Source of the DNA: Sphingomonadaceae bacterium
GTDB lineage: Bacteria; Pseudomonadota; Alphaproteobacteria; Sphingomonadales; Sphingomonadaceae
DNA length: 64,000 nt
Direction of reading: 5' to 3'
Assembly: GCA_009926135.1 (NCBI GenBank)
Contig: RFPL01000001.1
Span: 62,001 to 126,000, forward strand
Shown piece by piece: positions 16,948 through 27,106 of the stretch. Position 1 is the stretch's first letter. Each line of letters begins with the position of its first letter. Both the position numbers and the translations under genes were made by a program. The notes beneath the pieces are model-generated. The model saw only the letters and a list, made by a program, of their open reading frames with translations, was not told where the DNA came from and searched no databases.

Positions 16948-18075
16948 GCTGTAGCTGCCGATCGCCTGGAAGACCCGCGCGATCGCCGCGCGGTCTTCCA
17001 GCGGCACTTCCGGCCGCCAGATTTCGAACAGCAGAACGACGCGCCGCTGCGGGCCGTCGTTCTTTGCCTCGTGCTCGATCGAATCGTCGAACACCAGTGG
17101 CACCCCTGGTTCCCAGGTCCGGGTTTCACTGCCCACGCGCAGCCAGCACTTTGGCGCTGTCAGCACCGGGATATGGCAGATCAGCCGCGTGTTGAGCATC
17201 CCTGTGTGCGGCTTGATATGGGTGCCGGGCAGCAGGCTCGACCAATGCGCGTTGGGCGAGCGGCCAGGTACGACCGGCAGCGGCGCCAATTCGAGCGCGG
17301 TCATGGTCACCGGGCAGCGCGCGGCGTTGTCCGCCACTACTGCCCCATCACGCCAGAAGTGAAAGGCTGACCAATCCGACTTGCCGAGCAGGTGGTTGGC
17401 GGGGGCCGGCCGGTTCGGATCGTGGCGGACATAGGGATCGAAGCCGCTATCGCCAGCCGCGATCACCGCCTTCAGCTCCTCCTGCATGGCCGGCACATGC
17501 GCTAGCATTCCTTCCAGCCAGGGGAACTCGGCAGGATCGTAAAACCGGCGCTGCGGCAGGCCGGGATAGTAGAACACCGAGGGCTGCTGCAGATAAAGCT
17601 GCCGCTCTCCGGTCAGCAGCTCAACCGCCTCGCGCATGGCTGGGCTAAGCTCGTCACCTAGTTCGTCCAGCAGATAACCGGTGAAGTCATCGGTCGCCCG
17701 TGAGAGGAAGGCCTGGGCATGGGCTTCAAGCTGGGCCAGTTCGGGCGGTACGCGGCCATCGAAGGCCATCTGGGCCTGGGCTGCGCGATAGAAGCTGGTT
17801 GCCGCCCGGGCGTCGCCAGCCCGTTCCCGCAACAGCCCCTTAAGCAGCAGTGCCCCGACATCGCGACTGGCGCGAGCCAGCTGGCGATCGATTGCCGCCT
17901 CGGCCGCCTCCCCCAGTCCGAGCGCGAGCTCGACATTCGCGAGGGCAAGCCAGGGAAAATCCTCGGGTGGCTCAGTCACCGCAACCTGCCGCAACAGTTC
18001 CGCCGCGCGGGCCATCTGGCGCGTAGCGAGGGCCTGCAGGCCCTGGGTGATAATGGTGCGGCTGTCGCTGCTCAT
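16939..18075 (-). CDS. Aspartyl/asparaginyl beta-hydroxylase family protein with N-terminal TPR-like region
   Basis: A 378-residue Fe(II)/2-oxoglutarate oxygenase. Residues 1 to about 120 are Ala/Leu-rich TPR-like helices. The C-terminal part holds the catalytic domain, with HIKPHTGMLNTRLICHIPV and FDDSIEHEAKND giving the conserved histidines, followed by RRVVLLFEIWRPE. Homologues hydroxylate Asp/Asn residues in proteins or modify small molecules; the target is unknown. The ATG at 18075 is used; a TTG two codons upstream is also in frame. Confidence 0.85.
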   Translation of the reverse strand: MSSDSRTIITQGLQALATRQMARAAELLRQVAVTEPPEDFPWLALANVELALGLGEAAEAAIDRQLARASRDVGALLLKGLLRERAGDARAATSFYRAAQAQMAFDGRVPPELAQLEAHAQAFLSRATDDFTGYLLDELGDELSPAMREAVELLTGERQLYLQQPSVFYYPGLPQRRFYDPAEFPWLEGMLAHVPAMQEELKAVIAAGDSGFDPYVRHDPNRPAPANHLLGKSDWSAFHFWRDGAVVADNAARCPVTMTALELAPLPVVPGRSPNAHWSSLLPGTHIKPHTGMLNTRLICHIPVLTAPKCWLRVGSETRTWEPGVPLVFDDSIEHEAKNDGPQRRVVLLFEIWRPEVPLEDRAAIARVFQAIGSYSSG

Positions 18076-18157
18076 GGCCAAGCATAGGTCAGGCTGGAAC
18101 TTTGGCGCAAGTCACGCCATTGTCTGGCGCAATGACCGCCACAAGGGAGCCTGCCTG

Positions 18158-18556
18158 ATGTCCAACCACCCCGGCGTTACCGCCTGGCACGCCTATATGG
18201 CCAGCGGCGGTGATCCCGAATTGCTCTCGGCCCAGATTGCTGATGATGCGGTGTTTCATTCACCTGTGGTGCACAGCCCGCAGACAGGCAAGGCCAAGGT
18301 CATGATGTACCTGCTGAGCGCCGCCAAGGTCCTGGGCAACGACAGCTTCACCTATGTCCGCGAAGTGATCGAGGGCAATGATGCCCTGCTGGAATTCACG
18401 TGCGACATCGACGGCATCCACGTCAACGGGATCGACCTAATTCGCTTCGGACCGGACGGAAAGATCATTGATTTCAAGGTTATGGTCCGCCCGGTCAAGG
18501 CGGTCAACAAGCTGTGGGAGATGATGGCTGCACAGCTTCAAGCGGCGGCGGGTTAG
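18158..18556 (+). CDS. NTF2-like (SnoaL-type) domain protein
   Basis: A 132-residue cone-shaped alpha+beta fold protein. WHAYMASGGDPELLSAQIADDAVFHSPVVHSP is the typical opening, and GKIIDFKVMVRPVKA the typical last strands. Members are small enzymes or ligand-binding proteins, and no catalytic residue set can be assigned. The ATG at 18158 has AAGGGAG 8 bases upstream. Confidence 0.8.
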   Translation: MSNHPGVTAWHAYMASGGDPELLSAQIADDAVFHSPVVHSPQTGKAKVMMYLLSAAKVLGNDSFTYVREVIEGNDALLEFTCDIDGIHVNGIDLIRFGPDGKIIDFKVMVRPVKAVNKLWEMMAAQLQAAAG

Positions 18557-18565
18557 GCCTTCGCT

Positions 18566-19084
18566 TCAGATCGACGAGCCGGAACCGTCAATCCGGCATC
18601 CGCCGTCCGCTGACCATTCGTCCTCCAGCGGCGGTTCCCACATCGCATCCATGAAGTCGAACATCTGCCAGTCGACCTGCATCGCATAGGTCTCGCCGCG
18701 CTGCTGGTTGCGTCGGTTGACGCGGAACCAGCGCTCATCCGCCGGCACATCGATGAAATGGACCACTGCGCCCAGACCGGCCTCGGCAGCAAATGTGCGG
18801 AAGCGGTCGCGGTGCTCTTTCGTGGTGAAGCCCAGGTCGAGCATCACTGGCACCCCGCGCGTTGCGAGCTGGCGCGCCATGGCCATGATCTGCTGCTCGC
18901 ACCGCCGAACGCGCTCGATCGTCCACTGGAATTCGATCGGCTGCGGACTGTCCGCCCAGAACAGGGTCGTCATCCATTCGTCGATGGAAAAGCGAACGCC
19001 GCCCAGCTCTTCGGCTAGGCGGCGCGCATAAGTGGTCTTGCCCGCACCAGTAGAGCCAACAATCAGGATGATGTCGGCTGCCAC
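18566..19084 (-). CDS. P-loop ATP-binding protein (AAA_33 / small kinase-like)
   Basis: A 172-residue P-loop protein with Walker A GSTGAGKTT at residues 10-18, then RFSIDEWMTTLFWADS and VMLDLGFTTKEHRDRF, features of the kinase-like AAA_33 group (zeta-toxin/chloramphenicol phosphotransferase relatives). The substrate is unknown. It lies 9 bp downstream of rho on the same strand, so read-through from rho is likely. Confidence 0.75.
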   Translation of the reverse strand: MAADIILIVGSTGAGKTTYARRLAEELGGVRFSIDEWMTTLFWADSPQPIEFQWTIERVRRCEQQIMAMARQLATRGVPVMLDLGFTTKEHRDRFRTFAAEAGLGAVVHFIDVPADERWFRVNRRNQQRGETYAMQVDWQMFDFMDAMWEPPLEDEWSADGGCRIDGSGSSI

Positions 19085-19093
19085 TGAATGCTC

Positions 19094-20350
<1,257 letters not shown>

Positions 20351-20521
20351 TGTCGTGGTATTTCCGTATGTTGCAGCGGATCAAAACCGCTACGAAGGCT
20401 GTGCTGGCCGGTCGATCGAAGGGCTTGGAGAAAGCGGATCGCGGCGCGTCATCAATGGCGCGCACCTATGCCGGACCTTGCCTGGATAGGCTTATGGCGC
20501 GGCGTGGTCAACGCTGCTGCG

Positions 20522-20968
20522 TCAGAATGGTTTGACGATTACCAGAACCGCAATCAGCACCGTGGCGATACCGGGCACCTCGTTGAGCAGGCGCAGCCGC
20601 TTGCCTTCAAGCCGGCGCTTGCCATGCGCCAGATCCGCCGCATAGCCCGCCATCCAGACATGATAGGCGCTGAGGATCAGCACCAGTCCCAGCTTGGCGT
20701 GGAACCACGGCTGCATGAACGCTCCGATCGACAGGGCCAGCGCCAAGCCCAGCAGCCAGGTGATGCCCATCGCTGGCCAGAGGATGATCCGCAGCAGGCG
20801 GCGCTCACGGTCGACCCAGCGGGCCTCTTCGGGCGAGCCAGGCTCGGCCTCTTGATGATAGACGAAGAAGCGGGGCAGCATGAACAGCCCGGCCATCCAG
20901 AAGATCACGAAGGTGATGTGGCCCGCCTTGAGCCAGAGGTAGGTCATGCTGAGTACCCACGAAAACAT
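20522..20968 (-). CDS. hemJ: Protoporphyrinogen IX oxidase HemJ
   Basis: Integral membrane enzyme of 148 residues that oxidises protoporphyrinogen IX to protoporphyrin IX. Membrane segments can be seen at about 12-31, 59-81, 86-106 and 130-147. The conserved His17 (KAGHITFV) and Lys92 (WFHAKLGLV) correspond to the essential His and Lys reported for HemJ. PRFFVYHQE and GKRLRLLNEVPG are family signatures. It lies 12 bp after hemE, so heme synthesis genes are paired here. Start at 20968; Met8 at 20947 is an alternative. Confidence 0.9.
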   Translation of the reverse strand: MFSWVLSMTYLWLKAGHITFVIFWMAGLFMLPRFFVYHQEAEPGSPEEARWVDRERRLLRIILWPAMGITWLLGLALALSIGAFMQPWFHAKLGLVLILSAYHVWMAGYAADLAHGKRRLEGKRLRLLNEVPGIATVLIAVLVIVKPF

Positions 20969-20980
20969 GGCAAGATCATA

Positions 20981-22006
20981 CTAGCGCTTCCACCCGCGCA
21001 CCAGCGCCAACAACTGGCCGACGTGCTCGACCGGCGTTGTCTGACCGATGCCGTGGCCCAGGTTGAAGACATGCGGACGATCGGCAAAGGCATCAAGCAC
21101 GCGCAGGGCCTGGCGATCGAGTTCGTCGCCGCCGGCCAGCAGCAGCAGCGGATCAAGGTTGCCCTGCACCGGCATCCCGGCCGGTAATTCGCGCGCAGCC
21201 CAGACTGGATCGATCGTTTCATCGATCCCGATCGCATCAACCCCTGTCTCGCGGGCATAGGCGGAGAGCTTTTCGCCCGCACCTTTCGGGAAACCGATCA
21301 CGGGCACATCGGGATAACGCGCCTTGAGCTGGCGAACGATCGCCGCATTGGGCGCGATCACCCAGCGTTCGAACTCGCTTGGTGCCAAGCTGCCCGACCA
21401 GGAATCGAACAGCTGCACAGCTTCAGCCCCGGCTTGGATCTGGCCAATCAGGTATTCGACCGTCACGCCGACGATAGCGTCGATGATTGCCTGGAAGCCG
21501 GCCCGGTCGCGATAGGCCAGCGCGCGGGTGTCGTGCTGGTCACGGCTGCCTTCGCCGGCAACCATGTAGGTCGCAACGGTCCAGGGGCTGCCGGCAAAGC
21601 CCAGCAGGGTCTTGTCAGCGGGCAAGGCCGCTTTCACCTGACGCACGGTCTCATAGATCGGGCTGAGCCGCTCTGGCACGGCTGCCAGGCTGCCGAGCGC
21701 GGCATCAAGCAGGCGCGGCGAGAGGTGCGGACCTTCCCCGACCAGGAATTCGAGGTCCTGTCCCATGGCATAGGGCACGATGAGGATATCGGAGAACAGG
21801 ATCGCACCATCGAAGCCAAAGCGGCGGATCGGCTGGAGCGTGATCTCAGCGGCGGCCTCGCTGTCATAGACCAGGTTCAGGAACCCGCCCTTGCTGGCCC
21901 GCAGCGCGCGGTATTCTGGCAGGTAGCGCCCAGCCTGGCGCATCAGCCAGACTGGGCGCTCAGCCGTGTTCTCGCCAGACAGGGTACGAAGCAGCAAACC
22001 GGGCAT
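20981..22006 (-). CDS. hemE: Uroporphyrinogen decarboxylase
   Basis: Fifth-stage heme enzyme that converts uroporphyrinogen III to coproporphyrinogen III. The 341 residues include the signature RPVWLMRQAGRYLPEYR near the N-terminus, DAAILFSDILIVPYAMG-like text (GAILFSDILIVPYAMGQ) and GFPKGAGEKL. The start ATG at 22006 borders the candidate replication origin, as hemE does in Caulobacter. Confidence 0.97.
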   Translation of the reverse strand: MPGLLLRTLSGENTAERPVWLMRQAGRYLPEYRALRASKGGFLNLVYDSEAAAEITLQPIRRFGFDGAILFSDILIVPYAMGQDLEFLVGEGPHLSPRLLDAALGSLAAVPERLSPIYETVRQVKAALPADKTLLGFAGSPWTVATYMVAGEGSRDQHDTRALAYRDRAGFQAIIDAIVGVTVEYLIGQIQAGAEAVQLFDSWSGSLAPSEFERWVIAPNAAIVRQLKARYPDVPVIGFPKGAGEKLSAYARETGVDAIGIDETIDPVWAARELPAGMPVQGNLDPLLLLAGGDELDRQALRVLDAFADRPHVFNLGHGIGQTTPVEHVGQLLALVRGWKR

Positions 22007-22325
22007 TTCGTGAGTCCAATCAAAATCTAATTAGATTCTTATAAGGTTTTTGTAGGTTGTTGGCCCTGTGGAAAGCGGGGATTGGCGCCCCTTGCCTGAA
22101 TTGTCCCGGACTGAACAGGGGCAAGCGCAAGTGCGAATCCCGCCCGCTTCGCGTCAAGCAAAGGTTGTCCCCACTGTCCCCAGCCTGTGGGAATCGTTAT
22201 CCCCCTGTCCACAACCATCGGATCTGCACGCCGGTAGTGGGCAGCAAATATGCCCCCGAACTTGTCCATAGGCTTCTCCCGTGGTTTATGCGCCAAACTG
22301 TCCACAGGGGTAGCCCAAGAGCTCA
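22007..22325. other. Candidate chromosomal replication origin (oriC)
   Basis: A 319 bp non-coding gap between divergent hemE and ppsR. The hemE side is AT-rich (22016-22056), in contrast to the GC-rich surroundings. DnaA-box-like 9-mers (7 of 9 matches to TTATCCACA) occur at 22067-22075 (minus strand), 22165-22173, 22197-22205, 22205-22213, 22262-22270 and 22298-22306. GANTC sites, the CcrM methylation target, occur at 22012, 22034, 22135 and 22191. Known context: the Caulobacter and Rickettsia origins lie next to hemE. No ORF was found inside. Confidence 0.75.
22024..22037. repeat. 14 bp perfect palindrome AATCTAATTAGATT
   Basis: Self-complementary over 14 bases, 18 bp upstream of the hemE start, inside the AT-rich part of the candidate origin. 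It could be a protein binding site that controls hemE or origin opening. Confidence 0.6.
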
Positions 22326-23150
22326 ATGCCGCGCCTGCATCTTCATCTCCTGTCCGATTCCACCGGCGAAACGCTGGAGATGATCGCCAAGGCTGCCCTC
22401 GCCCAGTTCGAAGGGGCCGAGGTCAGCCGCCATTTCTGGCCGATGGTGCGTTCGCTTCAGCACCTTGACCGGATCATGGGCGAGATTGCCGCCAACCCTG
22501 GTCTGGTTTTCTTCACGCTCGTCAATGCCGACATTCGCGTCCGGCTGGAAGAGCGCTGCCGCGCACTTGGCCTGCCGCTCGTACCGGTGCTCGATCGCGC
22601 GGTCGAAGCACTGGAAAGCGCGCTGGGTCAGCATCCCCATGCCCGGCCAGGCCGGCAGCACGCGATGGATGAGGCCTATTTTGCCCGCGTCGATGCGATC
22701 CACTATACCATCGCCCATGATGATGGCGTCGCCTGGGAAGACTGGGAACAGGCAGACATCGTCCTGGCGGGGGTTTCACGCAGTTCGAAGACGCCAACCT
22801 CGATCTATCTCGCCAATCGCGGCTACAAGGTCGCCAACATCCCGATCGTCGTTGAAAGCCCGCCGCCTCAGGCGCTGTTCGGGCTGAAGCATCCGTTGGT
22901 GATCGGGTTGACCACCGCACCCGAACGGCTGGTCCAGGTGCGGCGCAACCGCTTGCTGTCGCTCAATCAGGCACCCGAAACGGCATATGTCGACCAGGAG
23001 CGGGTGACGAGCGAAGTCCAGTATGCGCGGCGGATGTTTGCCGATAACGGCTGGCCGGTGATCGACGTTACCCGCCGTTCGATCGAGGAAACCGCTGCGG
23101 CCGTGATCAATATCTACAACGAACGCCACGCCGGCGAGGAGCAGCGATGA
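22326..23150 (+). CDS. ppsR: PEP synthase / pyruvate phosphate dikinase regulatory protein (kinase-pyrophosphorylase)
   Basis: Bifunctional ADP-dependent kinase and Pi-dependent pyrophosphorylase that switches PEP synthase or PPDK off and on. The 274 residues open with [20 protein letters not shown], and residues near 150 hold the P-loop [21 protein letters not shown]; both are diagnostic of the former DUF299 family. The next gene, maf, overlaps as ATGA (23147-23150). It is the first gene right of the candidate origin, the place of the conserved RP001-like gene in Caulobacter and Rickettsia (recalled, not checked). Confidence 0.92.
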   Translation: MPRLHLHLLSDSTGETLEMIAKAALAQFEGAEVSRHFWPMVRSLQHLDRIMGEIAANPGLVFFTLVNADIRVRLEERCRALGLPLVPVLDRAVEALESALGQHPHARPGRQHAMDEAYFARVDAIHYTIAHDDGVAWEDWEQADIVLAGVSRSSKTPTSIYLANRGYKVANIPIVVESPPPQALFGLKHPLVIGLTTAPERLVQVRRNRLLSLNQAPETAYVDQERVTSEVQYARRMFADNGWPVIDVTRRSIEETAAAVINIYNERHAGEEQR

Positions 23151-23737
23151 CACTGCTTGTGCTGGCCTCGCAAAGTGCATCGCGTCGGGCGATGCTGACC
23201 GAAGCCGGTGTGCGCTTTACCACGCGGGCCGCGGATGTCGACGAGCGCGGAATCGAAGCAGAGATGCATGGCGCGGCGCCCGACCAGATCGCGCTTGCCC
23301 TCGCCCGGGCCAAGGCCCTGGCCGTGGCGCGCGGCGAACCTGAAACCTGGGTGCTTGGCAGCGATTCACTGGTCTCAGTCGATGGTCGCCGGTTTGACAA
23401 GCCGCGCAGCCGCAGCGAGGCGGCTGAGCATCTCGCGTTCTTCTCCGGCAAGTCGATGCACTTGCACAGCGCCGCTGCCCTGGCCCGCAATGGGCATACC
23501 TATTGGGACCACGCCGACGTTGCGCGGCTCAAGGTGCGCTACCTGTCTGATGCCTTCATCGACAGCTACCTCGAGGCGGAATGGCCAGCGGTGAGCGGCT
23601 GTGTCGGGGTATTCCGGATCGAGGCGCTGGGCGTGCAGCTGTTCGATTCGATTGAGGGCAGCCACTTCACCGTGCTTGGCATGCCGCTGCTACCCGTACT
23701 GGAGGCGCTGCGTGCGCGCGGGGTGCTGACGGCATGA
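23147..23737 (+). CDS. maf: Maf family nucleoside triphosphate pyrophosphatase
   Basis: House-cleaning pyrophosphatase of 196 residues acting on non-canonical or modified NTPs. [14 protein letters not shown] (residues 4-17) is the phosphate loop, [16 protein letters not shown] holds the metal-binding Asp, and [16 protein letters not shown] with [14 protein letters not shown] closes the fold. It overlaps ppsR by 4 bp and aroE by 4 bp. Confidence 0.93.
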   Translation: MTLLVLASQSASRRAMLTEAGVRFTTRAADVDERGIEAEMHGAAPDQIALALARAKALAVARGEPETWVLGSDSLVSVDGRRFDKPRSRSEAAEHLAFFSGKSMHLHSAAALARNGHTYWDHADVARLKVRYLSDAFIDSYLEAEWPAVSGCVGVFRIEALGVQLFDSIEGSHFTVLGMPLLPVLEALRARGVLTA

Positions 23738-24582
23738 GCAAACCTTACGCGGAAGTGATCGGTGATCCGATCGCACAATCGAAGAGCCCGGTGATCCATG
23801 GCTTCTGGCTGGGGCTTGAGGGAATCGACGCCGATTACAAACGCTGCCACGTTACTGCCGATGGGCTGGCGGCTTACCTCGCCGAACGCCGCGGCGATCT
23901 CAATTGGCGCGGCTGCAATGTTACCATGCCGCACAAGCAGGCAATCATGCCGCTGCTGGACCGGATCGATTCCGAGGCGGAGCGGATTGGCGCGGTCAAC
24001 ACGGTGGTGCGAGCGGGCGACGGTGCGCTGACCGGCTACAACACCGATGCCGCCGGTTTCCTTGAGCCGGTAACGCCGCTGCTGGGGGACGAGCCCTATC
24101 GCTTTGCCTATGTCATCGGCACCGGCGGCGCGGCGCGGGCAATTATGGATGCCCTGTATCACGCGGAATTCATGATCTGGTCGATCAGCCGCAATCCGGC
24201 CAAGGCGAGGGCCGAATTCGGGCAGTATCTGGGCGATGATCCGGAGTTCCTGATTGACCTTGCCGAACTGCCGGCTGGCCCACTGCGTCCCGCTGACGCG
24301 GAAGTGTTCAGTCTGGTCGTCAATGCAACCCCGCTGGGCATGACCGGCCATGCGCCGCTCGACCTGCCGTGGGGCGGGTTCCTGGCTAATGCGACGGCCT
24401 ATGACATCGTGACATCCCCGGTCGAAACCGATTTCCTGCGCGGGGCCCGCGCCCACGGACTGGCGACGATCGACGGCCTTGCCATGCTGATTGGCCAGGC
24501 GGCAGCTGCCTTCGAGAAGTTTTTCGGTGTTCCGGCCCCGCGCGGGCAAGATAGCGAATTGCGCAGAGTGTTGACTCAATGA
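23734..24582 (+). CDS. aroE: Shikimate dehydrogenase (NADP+)
   Basis: Aromatic amino acid pathway enzyme of 282 residues. [17 protein letters not shown] binds shikimate; NVTMPHKQ carries the catalytic Lys, and NTDAAGF the Asp partner. [14 protein letters not shown] is the NADP loop. It overlaps maf and coaE by ATGA junctions, giving a four-gene coupled run ppsR-maf-aroE-coaE. Confidence 0.95.
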   Translation: MSKPYAEVIGDPIAQSKSPVIHGFWLGLEGIDADYKRCHVTADGLAAYLAERRGDLNWRGCNVTMPHKQAIMPLLDRIDSEAERIGAVNTVVRAGDGALTGYNTDAAGFLEPVTPLLGDEPYRFAYVIGTGGAARAIMDALYHAEFMIWSISRNPAKARAEFGQYLGDDPEFLIDLAELPAGPLRPADAEVFSLVVNATPLGMTGHAPLDLPWGGFLANATAYDIVTSPVETDFLRGARAHGLATIDGLAMLIGQAAAAFEKFFGVPAPRGQDSELRRVLTQ

Positions 24583-25184
24583 GCGAACAGCACCCCTTCA
24601 TTCTGGGCCTCACCGGCTCGATCGGCATGGGCAAGTCGGCGGTTGCGGCGATGCTGCGGGGGCTGGGCGTGCCGGTCTTCGATGCCGATGCCGCCGTGCA
24701 CGAACTGCAGGGACCTGGCGGCGCCTGTCTGGGCCCGATCGAACGCGCCTTTCCGGGCACCACCGGACCTGCTGGCGTAAACCGACAGGCCTTGGGCGCC
24801 GCGGTTTTCGGCAATCCTGAGGCGCTGAAGCTGCTCGAATCGATCGTGCACCCCGAAGTGGCTGAAATGCGGCGCACGTTCCTGGCCGACAATTCCGACG
24901 CGCCGCTGATCGTGTTCGACATCCCGCTGCTTTTCGAGAAGGCCGGCAGTCACGGGCTTGATGCCGTCGCAGTCGTGTCGGCCCCTGCCGAAGCGCAGCG
25001 CGAGCGGGTGCTTGCCCGTCCCGGCATGACCGCAGAGAAATTCGCGCAGATCCTGGCACTGCAAGTCCCTGACGCAGAAAAGCGCGCGCGGGCCGATTAC
25101 GTCATCGATACCGGCACTTCGCTGGCTGAGACGCGGCATGCCGTGCAGCAGTTGGTCCATGCGATCATTTCGGAGCAGATTTAG
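24579..25184 (+). CDS. coaE: Dephospho-CoA kinase
   Basis: Last step of coenzyme A synthesis, 201 residues. P-loop GSIGMGKSAV near residue 12; VFDADAAVHEL, HPEVAEMRR and FDIPLLFEKAG are diagnostic. ATGA overlap with aroE at 24579-24582. Confidence 0.95.
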   Translation: MSEQHPFILGLTGSIGMGKSAVAAMLRGLGVPVFDADAAVHELQGPGGACLGPIERAFPGTTGPAGVNRQALGAAVFGNPEALKLLESIVHPEVAEMRRTFLADNSDAPLIVFDIPLLFEKAGSHGLDAVAVVSAPAEAQRERVLARPGMTAEKFAQILALQVPDAEKRARADYVIDTGTSLAETRHAVQQLVHAIISEQI

Positions 25185-25235
25185 TCGAGTCGACCCCTTG
25201 CCAGCGGATAAAGCGGGGCCGATATCAGTTTTGTA

Positions 25236-25922
25236 ATGCGTGAGATCATCTTCGACACCGAAACCACAGGGCTTGACCCCAGGAGCGGTGACCGGCTGGT
25301 GGAAATCGGCTGTGTCGAGATGGTCAATCGGGTGACGACCGGGGCCACTTTCCACTGCTATCTCAATCCTGACCGCGATATGCCCGCCGCTGCTGAGGCA
25401 GTGCACGGCCTGTCCGCAACCTTCCTTTCCGACAAGCCGCGTTTCCACGAAAAGGCCGCCGAATTTTTGGAATTCATCGGCGATTCAATGTTGGTCGCGC
25501 ACAATGCCGGGTTCGATTTTGGCTTCGTCAACATGGAGCTGGAAAAGTGCGGGCTCGATCCGCTCGGGCGCGAGCGGATGATCGATACCGTCGCGCTGGC
25601 CCGGATCCGGCACCCCGGCGCCAAAAATTCGCTCGATGCGCTCTGCACCCGCTATGGCATCGATCGTAGCCACCGCACGCTGCACGGTGCGCTACTTGAC
25701 GCCGAGCTGCTGGCACAGGTCTATGTCGAGCTGACCGGTGGCCGGCAAATCGGACTGGAACTGGCGGCTGAAGCGGTTGGTGCCGACCTGGCCGAACCTG
25801 TTGCCCGCATCCAGCGCGACCGGCCACTGCGCGCGCCGCGTCCGTTTGCCCCCAGCGAGGACGAACTTGCTGCCCACGCCCAGTTTCTCGACACGCTCAA
25901 GGAGCCGCTCTGGCGAACGTGA
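25236..25922 (+). CDS. dnaQ: DNA polymerase III epsilon subunit (3'-5' proofreading exonuclease)
   Basis: Proofreading subunit, 228 residues. Exo I FDTETTGLD (residues 5-13), Exo II VAHNAGFDFGFVN, and Exo III HRTLHGALLDAELL give the DEDDh set. The C-terminal part (TGGRQIGLELAAEA...) is of the length used to bind the alpha subunit. The placement of dnaQ beside coaE close to the origin is the standard alphaproteobacterial order. The 51 bp gap from coaE probably has its own start site, but no clear promoter was seen. Confidence 0.95.
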   Translation: MREIIFDTETTGLDPRSGDRLVEIGCVEMVNRVTTGATFHCYLNPDRDMPAAAEAVHGLSATFLSDKPRFHEKAAEFLEFIGDSMLVAHNAGFDFGFVNMELEKCGLDPLGRERMIDTVALARIRHPGAKNSLDALCTRYGIDRSHRTLHGALLDAELLAQVYVELTGGRQIGLELAAEAVGADLAEPVARIQRDRPLRAPRPFAPSEDELAAHAQFLDTLKEPLWRT

Positions 25923-25953
25923 GCAGGTTGGGCACATACGGAGGAGAAGTCTT

Positions 25954-26520
25954 ATGGATATCCGCGTTTCCGGCCACCAGATCGATACCGGTGAGGCACT
26001 TCAGGCCCACGCCCACGAACGGCTGTCCGGGATTGTCGGCAAGTACTTTTCGCACGCGCTGTCCTCCACGATCACTTTCAACCGCGCGCCGGCCGGGGCT
26101 TTCCGCGCCGATATCGTTACCCATGTGATGCATGGCCTGGTGCTGAAGGGCGCCGCGATCGCGCACGATGCCCATGTCGCCTTCGATCAGGCCGCGGAGA
26201 AGATCGACAAGCAGTTGCGCCGCTACAAGCGCCGGCTGAAAGACCGGCACGAGGAAGCCGCCCACGCCCTGAAGACCGAAGAGGCGGCCTATACCGTCTT
26301 CGTCGAACCCGATGCCGAGATCGAGGAAGTGACCATCGATGCCCCGGTAGTGATTGCCGAAACCCGGGTCGACGTGCCCGAGGCAACCGTTTCCGACGCT
26401 GTGATGATGCTGGACCTGCGCAACACCAATGCACTGCTGTTCAAGAACGCCGGGACCGGCAAACACAACATGGTTTACCGGCGCGGCGATGGCTCGATCG
26501 GGTGGGTTGAACCTTCCTGA
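25954..26520 (+). CDS. hpf: Ribosome hibernation-promoting factor, long form
   Basis: Binds idle 30S subunits and promotes 100S ribosome dimers. The 188 residues give the long form: an N-terminal S30AE domain (MDIRVSGHQIDTGEALQAHA through KQLRRYKRRLKDRH), an acidic linker (EPDAEIEEVTID), and a C-terminal dimerisation domain (VSDAVMMLDLRNTNALLFKN, NMVYRRGDGSIGWVEP). ATG 25954 with a GGAGGAG site; the frame is open further up, over the end of dnaQ, but is not coding there. It precedes ptsN, its frequent partner. Confidence 0.94.
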   Translation: MDIRVSGHQIDTGEALQAHAHERLSGIVGKYFSHALSSTITFNRAPAGAFRADIVTHVMHGLVLKGAAIAHDAHVAFDQAAEKIDKQLRRYKRRLKDRHEEAAHALKTEEAAYTVFVEPDAEIEEVTIDAPVVIAETRVDVPEATVSDAVMMLDLRNTNALLFKNAGTGKHNMVYRRGDGSIGWVEPS

Positions 26521-26644
26521 ACAAGGGGCTATGGGCCGCGCAACCTTTGGTGAGGGTGAGGGGTTGATGGTGCGGATGCGATTTCCGCCGCCCTTGCCCC
26601 TTGGTCGCGCCAAGCCCACTGCGTTTCGGACATATCCCATTGCC

Positions 26645-27106
26645 ATGACCGGACTTTTCACGCTCTTGCCTGATGCTGTCGGCACGATTGCTGCGGACAG
26701 CAAGCAGGCAATTCTTGAGCAACTTTCCCAGCGATTCGCCGCGGTTTACGGCCTTGACCCCGTCGTCGTGCTCGAACGGATCGAAGAGCGTGAACGGCTG
26801 GGCAGCACCGGGTTCGGTCGAGGCGTCGCAATTCCCCATGCCCGCTTGCCCGGGCTGCCGCGCCCGGTCGCGGTATTCCTGCGGCTTGATGCGCCGGTCG
26901 AATTTGATGCGGCCGATGGCATGCCGGTCGGCATGGTCTTTGGCCTGCTTTCTCCGGAATCGGCGGGCGCAGCGCATCTCCACGCATTGGCTGCGATCAG
27001 CCGGATGATGCGCGACGAGGCCATGCACACCGCCCTGGGCGAAGCCCCAGGGGCTGAGGCGCTTTATGCGCTGCTCGCCAATGTCATCGACCGCGACGCT
27101 GCCTGA
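26645..27106 (+). CDS. ptsN: Nitrogen-regulatory PTS EIIA protein
   Basis: Phosphocarrier of the nitrogen PTS, 153 residues. The phosphorylated His65 sits in GRGVAIPHARLPGL, the family signature. LERIEERERLGSTGFG is the usual approach to it. The start at 26645 (MTGLFTLLPDA) gives the family length. The frame is open to 26429, but that stretch overlaps hpf. The last 26 bp overlap the following thioesterase gene in another frame. Confidence 0.9.
   Translation: MTGLFTLLPDAVGTIAADSKQAILEQLSQRFAAVYGLDPVVVLERIEERERLGSTGFGRGVAIPHARLPGLPRPVAVFLRLDAPVEFDAADGMPVGMVFGLLSPESAGAAHLHALAAISRMMRDEAMHTALGEAPGAEALYALLANVIDRDAA

Noticed and set aside
20351..20521. tRNA or RNA gene between rho and hemJ
   Set aside because: No cloverleaf or stable terminator was found; it is kept only as rho leader.
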